A stretch of DNA of 5,565 nucleotides. It comes from Paracoccaceae bacterium (GTDB lineage: Bacteria; Pseudomonadota; Alphaproteobacteria; Rhodobacterales; Rhodobacteraceae). A program made the position numbers and the translations under genes. This document shows, in pieces, positions 1-5,532 of the stretch (the first letter of the stretch is position 1; every line of letters starts with the position of its first letter). Location of the stretch: NCBI GenBank assembly GCA_003447515.1, contig DLZA01000055.1, forward strand, positions 10,918-16,482, written 5' to 3'. Under the pieces are notes generated by a model. The model did no database searches. It saw only the letters and a program-made list of their open reading frames with translations, and had not been told where the DNA came from.

Positions 1-526
1 TCTCCATATCCATTAATCGTAGCGGCGCCAAAGGCGAAGACAAACATGTGCCAACCGCACCACCTTCAATTGTAGCCAATTCCATCGACGCACCACCAAG
101 ATCACTAACTAACCCAGTGGCCTCCGGCCGTCCCAACAACACGCCTTGAGCCGAATATCGCGCTTCCTCTAGTCCCGAGATTATGCGAATTTTAATCCCT
201 GTTTTCACCTTAACTTCGGCACAAAATGCAAGCCCATCAGTTGCATCACGCACCGCAGCCGTTGCCACAGCCTCCAGCGATTGCACGTCGAAACTTGTCG
301 CCAACGCGGCGAACCGTTTCATCGCGCTTAATGCACGTTTGCGCCCAACGGGATGTAACACACCAGCTTCCGAAATACCTTTCCCAAGACCACAAAGAAC
401 CTTTTCATTAAAAAAATAAGCAGGTGAGCGCGCTGCACCATCGAACACCACTAAACGCACGGAATTAGACCCCACATCAATCACTCCAACGCGCTCTAAT
501 TTCTCAAATTTTGTTTTTATCTGCAC
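1..526 (-). CDS. ppx: Exopolyphosphatase Ppx/GppA family, N-terminal part (runs off the window)
   Basis: Ppx/GppA phosphatases release orthophosphate from the ends of polyphosphate chains, and some members hydrolyse pppGpp; they act in the cytoplasm. About 175 codons are visible and the C-terminal half lies beyond position 1. The ASKHA-type N-terminal domain is clear: phosphate-1 motif IDVGSNSVRLVVF (residues 16-28), ATAAVRDATDG (88-98), the catalytic-region motif SGLEEAR (117-123, corresponding to the E. coli Ppx SGxEEAR loop with the catalytic Glu), and phosphate-2 motif DLGGASMELA (142-151). The start chosen is GTG at 526-524, the first start codon after the in-frame stop at 544-542 and 5 nt past the ppk stop. 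An alternative is the GTG opening VIDVGSN, which would cut into the first motif strand. Only a weak GGGA lies upstream, inside the end of ppk, so translation probably depends on ribosomes finishing ppk. A PPX role is favoured over GppA because of the adjacent ppk. Confidence 0.93.
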   Translation of the reverse strand, partial: MQIKTKFEKLERVGVIDVGSNSVRLVVFDGAARSPAYFFNEKVLCGLGKGISEAGVLHPVGRKRALSAMKRFAALATSFDVQSLEAVATAAVRDATDGLAFCAEVKVKTGIKIRIISGLEEARYSAQGVLLGRPEATGLVSDLGGASMELATIEGGAVGTCLSSPLAPLRLMDME

Positions 527-531
527 CTGGG

Positions 532-2739
532 TTAATTCCCATTACTGTGAGCCAGTTTTGGAACATCCCTCGCTCCAACCGATCCGCGACCTGACAGAGA
601 TGGGTTCTCCATAAAAAACTTGTGACAGTTAAATTTCGCCCCATTGCTTGGGTCCAGATCACGTACATAAGACCCATCCGATTGCAACACCCAAGAGTTT
701 ACCTGATCTGCCAGATTTGCTGCCATAATCTGGCTCATGATCTGAGCATGCACCGTCTCATTGGTGATGGGAACCAGTGATTCCACCCGCCGCTTCAGGT
801 TGCGTCCCATCCAATCTGCCGAAGACATAAACACTTTTGCCCTTTTGCTGGGTAATCCGTACCCATTGCCGAAGCACAAAATACGCGAATGCTCCAAAAA
901 CCGCCCAACAACAGATTTCACGCGAATATTATCCGAAAGACCCTTGATACCAGGCCGCAACCCACAGATCCCACGAACTACTAAATCAATTTGCACACCA
1001 GCCTGAGACGCTTGATAAAGCGCATCAATAACATCCCCATCGATCAGTGCATTCACCTTAGCCCAGATCATCCCAATTTTTTCACCTGCCACAGCATCAA
1101 TTTCACTTTGGATCATCGCCAGTAAGTCACGTTTTAAAAACAACGGCGAAACGGACAGTTTATTTAACCCCTTGGGCGTCACATAGCCCGAAATAAAATT
1201 GAACACCTTGGTTGCATCGCGCCCAAGGCTAGAGTCGCAAGTAAAAAACGATAAATCCGTGTAAAATTGTGCCGTTATGGGATGATAGTTGCCTGTACCA
1301 AAATGGGTATATGTGCGTAAGGTCTCACCTTCTCGTCGCACTACAGTCGACAGTTTGGCGTGCGTTTTGAGATCAAGAAAGCCATACACAACGTGCGCCC
1401 CGGCCCGTTCCAAGCGCCGCGATTGGCGAATATTGGCAGCCTCATCAAACCGTGCTTTCAATTCCACTAATGCAGTGACGGACTTACCATTTTCAGCCGC
1501 TTCACAAAGCGCTTCGACGATCGGGCTTTCATTTGACGTCCGATACAACGTCTGCTTAATCGCGACCACATTCGGGTCCCTCGCCGCTTGATTTAGAAAT
1601 TCTACTACAATATCAAAGGTCTCGTATGGGTGGTGCAGCAACATGTCTTTCTGGCCAATTGCCGCGAAGATATCGCTGTCAAAATCTTGCACTCGCTCCG
1701 GTACACGCGGCTTAAATCGCTGCCATTGTAGGTCACGTCGATTATCTAAGATCAAAACCTGCAAATCGGACACACCAAGCAAACCGTCCACCTCAATTAC
1801 ATCAGACATGCGCAACCCAAGCGAAGCAAGGATCACATTCGTCAGCTCCTTTGGCGCGCCCTTTGACAGAGTCATCCGAATTACCTCCCCACGCCGACGG
1901 CGTTTTAAAGCAGTTTCAAACTCCCGCACCAAATCCTCAGCCTCATCCTCAAGTTCCAAATCGCTATCTCGCAGCAGACGGAATAAGCAATGTCCTTCGA
2001 CTGCATAACCCGGGAACAACTGGTCTAAGAATTCCAGCAATACGTCTTCAAGCATGAGTAAGCGCTGCTTCCCAGACAGCCCATCTGACAATTTCACAAA
2101 TCGTTGGACCTGCGCTGGAATTGGTAACAGAGACTTTAAAACCCGTTTGTCCGACTTGCGTCGCAGTTCTAAGGCTAGCGTCAGGCCCGTGTTTGGAATA
2201 AACGGAAATGGGTGCGCAGGATCGATAGCCAATGGTGTCAAAACGGGAAAGATTTGTTCCACAAACACCTGTTTCAAATGACTGCGGTCCTGGCAAGTCA
2301 GCTCATCACGCTGCACAATATCAATGCCCCTTTGCTTCATTTGCTCGCGCAGGTGACTCCAAACATCCTGCTGTGTCTGCATAAGGGCACGCGCATCCAC
2401 ATCAATTGCATCCAACTGCTGCTGCGGGCTTTTGCCATCCAGCGCAAGGCGTACAATTTTATTTCGCACCATCTCTCGTAGACCTGCCACGCGCACAGTG
2501 TAAAATTCATCAAGATTTGCACCGGAAATTGATAACATTTTCACTCGTTCCAACAGCGGCAGCCTGGGATTTTGCGCCTCTTCCAAAACACGGGTGTTAA
2601 ACTTTAACCAACTAATTTCACGATTGAAAAACCGTTGTGGGCTGGTGATATCCAGATCAGGCAGTACAACAGGTTTAGGCACTGGATTGTGTAAAAAATC
2701 AGGCTGCACCGATGGTGTTTGCGTAACGCCATCCTTCAT
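532..2739 (-). CDS. ppk1: Polyphosphate kinase 1 (Ppk1)
   Basis: Ppk1 reversibly transfers the gamma-phosphate of ATP onto a growing inorganic polyphosphate chain through a phosphohistidine intermediate. The 735-residue product is a little longer than E. coli Ppk (688) and spans all four family domains: N domain from about 37 (FFNREISWLKFN), head domain about 140-340, and two phospholipase-D-like C-terminal domains about 345-700. Residues known from E. coli Ppk line up at a constant offset in the C-terminal half: Arg400 and Arg430 (R375, R405; Mg/phosphate binding), His460 in LKTHAKL (autophosphorylated H435), Arg589 (R564) and His617 in RFLEHSR (H592). Asn75 in ANLDEFY matches ATP-contacting N45. 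The SSADWMGRNLKRRVE stretch (639-653) is also typical. The first 30 or so residues are a Pro-rich, probably disordered extension. The ATG overlaps the hda stop as ATGA and has a GGAGA ribosome site 7 nt upstream. The protein appears intact, with every key catalytic residue present. Confidence 0.98.
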   Translation of the reverse strand: MKDGVTQTPSVQPDFLHNPVPKPVVLPDLDITSPQRFFNREISWLKFNTRVLEEAQNPRLPLLERVKMLSISGANLDEFYTVRVAGLREMVRNKIVRLALDGKSPQQQLDAIDVDARALMQTQQDVWSHLREQMKQRGIDIVQRDELTCQDRSHLKQVFVEQIFPVLTPLAIDPAHPFPFIPNTGLTLALELRRKSDKRVLKSLLPIPAQVQRFVKLSDGLSGKQRLLMLEDVLLEFLDQLFPGYAVEGHCLFRLLRDSDLELEDEAEDLVREFETALKRRRRGEVIRMTLSKGAPKELTNVILASLGLRMSDVIEVDGLLGVSDLQVLILDNRRDLQWQRFKPRVPERVQDFDSDIFAAIGQKDMLLHHPYETFDIVVEFLNQAARDPNVVAIKQTLYRTSNESPIVEALCEAAENGKSVTALVELKARFDEAANIRQSRRLERAGAHVVYGFLDLKTHAKLSTVVRREGETLRTYTHFGTGNYHPITAQFYTDLSFFTCDSSLGRDATKVFNFISGYVTPKGLNKLSVSPLFLKRDLLAMIQSEIDAVAGEKIGMIWAKVNALIDGDVIDALYQASQAGVQIDLVVRGICGLRPGIKGLSDNIRVKSVVGRFLEHSRILCFGNGYGLPSKRAKVFMSSADWMGRNLKRRVESLVPITNETVHAQIMSQIMAANLADQVNSWVLQSDGSYVRDLDPSNGAKFNCHKFFMENPSLSGRGSVGARDVPKLAHSNGN

Positions 2740-3407
2740 TTCAAATTCTCCATTTGCGCCAACACTTCACGCACCATTCCTTGACCCACAGGTCGCTTAC
2801 GTTGCAATGACTGCCTATCGAGCAACACCACCAAATCCCGCATACTTACAAAAGATCGTTCTGCCCGGCGCAGGATATAATCCACTACCCCCGGTTCCAA
2901 TTGCAACTGACGATCCGCACATTGCTTTAGCAGCACCGCCGCCAACAATGTATCATCTGGCGCGCCTAATTGCACCAACAAGCTGCCCTGCAAGCGACTT
3001 GCTAGATCCGGCAGGCCAATGCCCCAACCGTTCGGCACACCTGTTCCAGTCATCAACAGTGCAGCGCATTTTTGCGCCTGCATATTATGCAAATGAAATA
3101 GTTTCTCTTCGTTTGCGCTGTCCCCAGAGATTGTATGAACATTTTCGACACAAACGGCGCCCACCATGTCACCAGTACGCCAATCATCAGCAGCTTCAAC
3201 CACAACAGCATCTGCCATATCAGCCCAAATGTGCGCCAAGTGGGATTTTCCAGCACCTTCAGGACCCACCAAAATTAGCTTTCCTAGCGGCCATTCAGCC
3301 CAGTTTTCAATCGTCCCAACCGCGCCTATGTTTGCGTTAGAAGCGAAAAAATTATCTCGTCCGAACGCAGTATTAATCGGTAGATCAAACACTAATTGTT
3401 CAGCCAT
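2736..3407 (-). CDS. hda: DnaA regulatory inactivator Hda (HdaA), AAA+ family
   Basis: Hda binds the DNA-loaded beta clamp and stimulates hydrolysis of ATP on DnaA (RIDA), converting the initiator to its inactive ADP form after replication starts. The 223-residue product is DnaA-domain-III-like and lacks the DnaA DNA-binding domain IV, as expected for Hda (about 230 residues). The N-terminal EQLVFDLP (3-10) fits the beta-clamp-binding motif. Walker A is GPEGAGKS (48-55). The Walker B strand reads AVCVENVH (84-91), with Glu-Asn in place of the usual Asp-Asp/Glu. A sensor-1-like strand LLMTGTG (117-123) is followed by LPDLASRL (132-139), where Arg138 is the candidate arginine finger. The lid helix has a sensor-2-like Arg190 in SFVSMRDL. 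The ATG overlaps the upstream perM-family gene by 8 nt, with only a purine-rich GAGAGA upstream, so coupling is likely. A DnaA paralogue of other function is possible but unlikely. Confidence 0.94.
   Translation of the reverse strand: MAEQLVFDLPINTAFGRDNFFASNANIGAVGTIENWAEWPLGKLILVGPEGAGKSHLAHIWADMADAVVVEAADDWRTGDMVGAVCVENVHTISGDSANEEKLFHLHNMQAQKCAALLMTGTGVPNGWGIGLPDLASRLQGSLLVQLGAPDDTLLAAVLLKQCADRQLQLEPGVVDYILRRAERSFVSMRDLVVLLDRQSLQRKRPVGQGMVREVLAQMENLK
2747..2751 (-). promoter_or_regulatory. Ribosome binding site of ppk1
   Basis: GGAGA on the minus strand lies 7 nt before the ppk1 ATG and inside the last codons of hda. It supports the ATG at 2739 as the true start and allows both de novo initiation and re-initiation at the ATGA overlap. 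Confidence 0.7.
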
Positions 3408-4476
3408 CGGCTATGTCTCTCTCGCTTCCTTTACCCGCGTAAAGTTCACCATTAACGTACTGGTCCAGACCAAACCTAAAAAAAACCCCTAACATTGCAG
3501 CCACAGGAACAGCGATGAGCATTCCCGTAAAACCAAAGAAGCTACCAAATGCCGACAGCGCAAACATGAGCCAAACGGGATGCAAACCAACAGACAGCCC
3601 CACCAGCTTCGGCGTCAGGAAATTACCTTCCAGCAGTTGTCCTATCGCAAAGATAATTACAACTGCACTGATCCATATCTGATCATCCCAAAACTGGAAA
3701 AGAGCCAAGCCGAAAGACAGCACGCCCCCAATGATCGACCCCACATAAGGAATGAACGTTAAGAATCCTGCAATTAGCCCAACCACAACGCCAAACTGCA
3801 AACCAACCAGCATCAAAGCTACCGCATAAAATGCACCAAGGATGCCACAGACTGCCATCTGCCCCCGCACAAATCCTGCCAATACCCTGTCCACTTGCTG
3901 CGCTAAATTGCGCACCGTGCCAAGATGGTCACGAGGGATCCAGCCATCGATTACGGCGATTAAACGATCCCAATCCAGCAATAAGTAGAATGCCACAACA
4001 GGTGCCACAACTAAAAAAATCATTACATCCAAAATGGTTAAAGCAGACATAAGCAATGCATTTGCTAAGTTCCCTCCTTTAGATCGAAGAAACTCAATAA
4101 CAGAGGTTAGACCCTGCCAAGCAGCCGAACCTTCTTGAAGCGCTTCCGGGAAGCGCCCACTGATGAGCATCCGAAATTGCTCAACATACTTTGGCAACAC
4201 GGAGATTAATTCTGCCGTTTCACGCAGCAAAACTGGGATTAAAACAAGCAATATTATGAAAATAGTTACCATCGCAACAAGAGTGATTACGGCAGTCGCC
4301 AGACTGCGTGACAGACCTACCGCCTCCAATCGATCAGCCACAGGGTCAAGAAAATAAGCAATCGCCATGCCCGTAATGAAAGGCAACAATACATCGCCCA
4401 TCATCCAAACAAATAGTAGGAACACCACCGCACCGATGCCCCAATATCGAAATTGTTCGTTTGCGCTTAAGGCCAC
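3400..4476 (-). CDS. AI-2E family transporter / PerM-like membrane protein
   Basis: This is a polytopic inner-membrane protein of the AI-2E exporter (TqsA/PerM/YdiK) family. Members have been linked to autoinducer-2 export or cation/proton antiport, so the substrate here cannot be read from sequence. It has about 358 residues, a normal family length. Two hydrophobic helices lie near the N-terminus (about 11-43), one at 58-85, then a soluble stretch (about 88-140) and further helices at about 143-167, 205-225, 227-255, 266-285 and 299-335. Family signatures are FLTFIPYVGSIIGG (238-251) and the GNFLTPKLVGLSVGLHPVW segment (284-302), followed by a Gly-rich FGSFFGFTGMLIAVP helix. The start chosen is GTG at 4476-4474, which has GGAG 5 nt upstream and gives the N-terminus VALSANEQFRYWG. 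Earlier in-frame GTGs at 4497 and 4494 would add 6-7 residues without a good ribosome site. It is the first gene of the perM-hda-ppk-ppx operon and overlaps hda by 8 nt. Confidence 0.93.
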   Translation of the reverse strand: MALSANEQFRYWGIGAVVFLLFVWMMGDVLLPFITGMAIAYFLDPVADRLEAVGLSRSLATAVITLVAMVTIFIILLVLIPVLLRETAELISVLPKYVEQFRMLISGRFPEALQEGSAAWQGLTSVIEFLRSKGGNLANALLMSALTILDVMIFLVVAPVVAFYLLLDWDRLIAVIDGWIPRDHLGTVRNLAQQVDRVLAGFVRGQMAVCGILGAFYAVALMLVGLQFGVVVGLIAGFLTFIPYVGSIIGGVLSFGLALFQFWDDQIWISAVVIIFAIGQLLEGNFLTPKLVGLSVGLHPVWLMFALSAFGSFFGFTGMLIAVPVAAMLGVFFRFGLDQYVNGELYAGKGSERDIADG

Positions 4477-4481
4477 AGCAA

Positions 4482-4485
4482 CTCC
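4482..4485 (-). promoter_or_regulatory. Ribosome binding site deciding the perM-family gene start
   Basis: GGAG on the minus strand lies 5 nt before the GTG at 4476. It falls inside the coding region if the earlier GTG codons at 4497 or 4494 were used, so it favours the shorter protein. Confidence 0.5.
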
Positions 4486-4503
4486 ACAAAACACCACAAC
4501 AGG

Positions 4504-4532
4504 AACCTAAGGCAATCTAGGCTTGAAAACAA
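4504..4532 (-). promoter_or_regulatory. Putative sigma-70-type promoter of the perM-hda-ppk-ppx operon
   Basis: On the minus strand, TTGTTT (4532-4527) and TAGGTT (4509-4504) are separated by exactly 17 nt. Both hexamers match only three consensus positions, but these are the best conserved ones (TTG, and TA...T). The expected transcription start is near 4497, which would leave a leader of about 20 nt before the GTG at 4476 and exclude the GTG at 4497. This is a pattern match only. Confidence 0.3.
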
Positions 4533-4546
4533 TTGGTAGTCAGACC

Positions 4547-4575
4547 TTGCACACCAAAGAGCACTAAGGTTACCA
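4547..4575 (+). promoter_or_regulatory. Weak candidate promoter of the Lin0512 gene pair
   Basis: TTGCAC (4547-4552) and TTACCA (4570-4575) are 17 nt apart. The -10 element is poor. A start of transcription near 4582 would suit translation from 4604 and make the ATG at 4586 nearly leaderless. The real promoter may lie elsewhere in 4500-4580. Confidence 0.18.
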
Positions 4576-4593
4576 CGGAGCAACAATGATAAA

Positions 4594-4597
4594 AGGA
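4594..4597 (+). promoter_or_regulatory. Ribosome binding site of the first Lin0512 gene
   Basis: AGGA (preceded by AAA) lies 6 nt before the ATG at 4604 and supports it as the main start. A second site, GGAG at 4577-4580, sits 5 nt before an in-frame ATG at 4586, so a six-residue longer form (N-terminus MIKGQI) cannot be excluded. Confidence 0.5.
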
Positions 4598-4603
4598 CAA
4601 ATA

Positions 4604-4951
4604 ATGACCAAAACTCGCGTCGCTCTTGAAGTTGGCCACGGCACATCCCTGCGCCGCATGGACTATACCGCTGCCGCGCGCCGCGCAATCGAGAATGCTC
4701 TATGGCGCAACTCGCTCACTGTCGCCACTGCTTTTGGCTTCCCAAAAGAAGCAATGGTCGTGGATGTAGATGTGGCTGTCGCAGCACCTGAAAAAGTAGA
4801 CACAGACGCACTTAAAAACATGTTTCCCTACGGTCAAATCACCGTAACCGCCTCTGCGGGTGGCCTCAATATTAGCAAGCCAAACAGTGACGATTTTACC
4901 GTCATTGCCAATGCTGCAATAATAGTATCCTTTGACATGGAGCTCGCCTAA
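4604..4951 (+). CDS. Lin0512 family protein, upstream paralogue with altered motif
   Basis: A 115-residue protein of the Lin0512 family (conserved hypothetical; function unknown, scattered across Firmicutes, cyanobacteria, alphaproteobacteria and plants). No signal peptide or membrane segment is visible, so it is probably cytoplasmic. Pattern: N-terminal strand VALEVGHG (6-13), amphipathic helix DYTAAARRAIENAL (20-33), hydrophobic strand MVVDVDVAV, a VDT-containing segment, then a GGLNI turn and strand VIANAAIIVSFDM at the C-terminus. The family motif GxGxDxxG is only partly kept: GHGTSLRR (11-18) has Ser for Asp and Arg for the last Gly. By eye roughly a third or more of its residues match the next gene, so the two are paralogues. 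The ATG at 4604 is preferred because AGGA lies 6 nt upstream and the protein then begins like its neighbour, one residue before the first strand. The stop overlaps the next start by one base. Confidence 0.9.
   Translation: MTKTRVALEVGHGTSLRRMDYTAAARRAIENALWRNSLTVATAFGFPKEAMVVDVDVAVAAPEKVDTDALKNMFPYGQITVTASAGGLNISKPNSDDFTVIANAAIIVSFDMELA
4939..4942 (+). promoter_or_regulatory. Ribosome binding site of the second Lin0512 gene
   Basis: GGAG lies 8 nt before the ATG at 4951, inside the end of the first paralogue. With the TAATG stop/start overlap it implies coupled translation of the pair. Confidence 0.5.
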
Positions 4952-5325
4952 TGAATCACCGCATCATCCTTGAAACAGGCATAGGAACGGACCTGTATGG
5001 CCTCGATTACACAAAAGCAGCCATCCGCGCCGTTAACGACGCTATCCGCCACTCTTCCTTGACACTGTTCACTGAACTGGGACTTGACCACACACAAATG
5101 GTCGTTGAAGTCACAGTCGGCGTCCAAGATCCAGATGCAGTTGACACAACTCGCGTTGCGGCTGAACTCCCACGAGGCCGCGCCAAAGTCATCACAACAA
5201 AAGGCGGCCAGAACATCCCCTCTCCTGACGGCTCAACCGCAAGCATTATCGCAACTGTGGCGGTCGAAGCCTATTATCCTTTGAATAAATCCACTTATAG
5301 ACTTACACTCAAAACCAAAGACTAG
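4951..5325 (+). CDS. Lin0512 family protein, downstream paralogue with canonical motif
   Basis: A 124-residue member of the uncharacterised Lin0512 family. The family motif GxGxDxxG is intact as GIGTDLYG (10-17), followed by the helix DYTKAAIRAVNDAIRHSSLT (19-38), strand MVVEVTVGV, the VDT segment, KGGQNIPSPDG (84-94) and C-terminal strand SIIATVAVEAYYPL. Shared landmarks with the preceding gene are LExGxGT, DYTxAA, SLT, MVV, VDT and GGxNI. Compared with its neighbour it carries about 12 extra, polar and basic C-terminal residues (after YYPL), which may be a recent read-through extension. Start and stop overlap with the upstream gene (TAATG) points to co-expression and perhaps a hetero-oligomer. 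The biochemical role is unknown, and no catalytic residue can be assigned beyond the conserved motif. Confidence 0.92.
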   Translation: MNHRIILETGIGTDLYGLDYTKAAIRAVNDAIRHSSLTLFTELGLDHTQMVVEVTVGVQDPDAVDTTRVAAELPRGRAKVITTKGGQNIPSPDGSTASIIATVAVEAYYPLNKSTYRLTLKTKD

Positions 5326-5349
5326 CCCCGTCACATGCAAAGCTTAAAT

Positions 5350-5369
5350 AATTTACAGCTGTCAAATTT
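5350..5369. repeat. Imperfect dyad centred on ACAGCTGT
   Basis: AATTT and AAATT arms flank the palindrome ACAGCTGT (5355-5362), with one unpaired C at 5363. It lies 25 bp after the last stop. It could be an operator-like site or part of an RNA hairpin. No T-run follows that would make it a convincing terminator. Confidence 0.3.
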
Positions 5370-5419
5370 CCCAAATTAGCCAAAACTTGTCTGCCGTTCA
5401 GAAATTAACAGACTGCTCC

Positions 5420-5433
5420 CTAAGAAATCTTAG
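5420..5433. repeat. Short inverted repeat CTAAGA-AA-TCTTAG
   Basis: Six-base arms are separated by two bases. As an RNA only five pairs with a four-base loop could form. A protein-binding dyad is as likely as chance in this AT-rich stretch. Confidence 0.25.
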
Positions 5434-5497
5434 TAATTGTTGAAAAACGTGAGAACAACTGAGGGATAATCCCGCAAAAAAGGCAAGCGGTTATAAA

Positions 5498-5532
5498 CTC
5501 AAAAAAATATTAAAACCCACTCACAGCGTGAG
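5498..5532 (-). terminator. Possible minus-strand terminator (weak)
   Basis: On the minus strand, CTCAC-GCT-GTGAG (5532-5520) forms a 5-bp, 3-nt-loop hairpin followed within four bases by a T-rich tract, TTTTAATATTTTTTT. That would suit a leftward gene ending to the right of the window, converging on the Lin0512 pair. The stem is short, and on the plus strand the T-run comes about 10 nt too late. Confidence 0.25.

Noticed and set aside
183..419. 78-codon plus-strand frame opposite ppx
   Set aside because: The minus strand here carries unmistakable Ppx motifs, and the plus-strand product resembles nothing.
1643..2008. 121-codon plus-strand frame opposite ppk1
   Set aside because: Ser/Arg-rich shadow of the ppk coding sequence, with no domain and no ribosome site.
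2048..2296. 82-codon minus-strand frame inside ppk1
   Set aside because: It is an out-of-frame shadow of an intact, motif-complete ppk1; no frameshift is needed to explain it.
2594..3340. 248-codon open frame on the plus strand opposite hda and the ppk start
   Set aside because: It lies antisense to two well-supported genes. The product is Pro/Gln-rich with no recognisable domain, and the openness follows from codon use of the opposite strand.
5007..5246. 79-codon minus-strand frame opposite the second Lin0512 gene
   Set aside because: It is antisense to a recognised family member, and its composition is typical of a reverse-strand shadow.
5437..5470. Promoter-like TTGAAA and GATAAT on the plus strand
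   Set aside because: Spacing is 19 nt, the -10 element overlaps the GGGATAATCCC dyad, and no gene follows within the window.
5463..5473. GGGAT-A-ATCCC hairpin as a terminator of the Lin0512 pair
   Set aside because: The usable stem is only four pairs, no T-run follows on the plus strand, and it lies about 140 bp past the stop.
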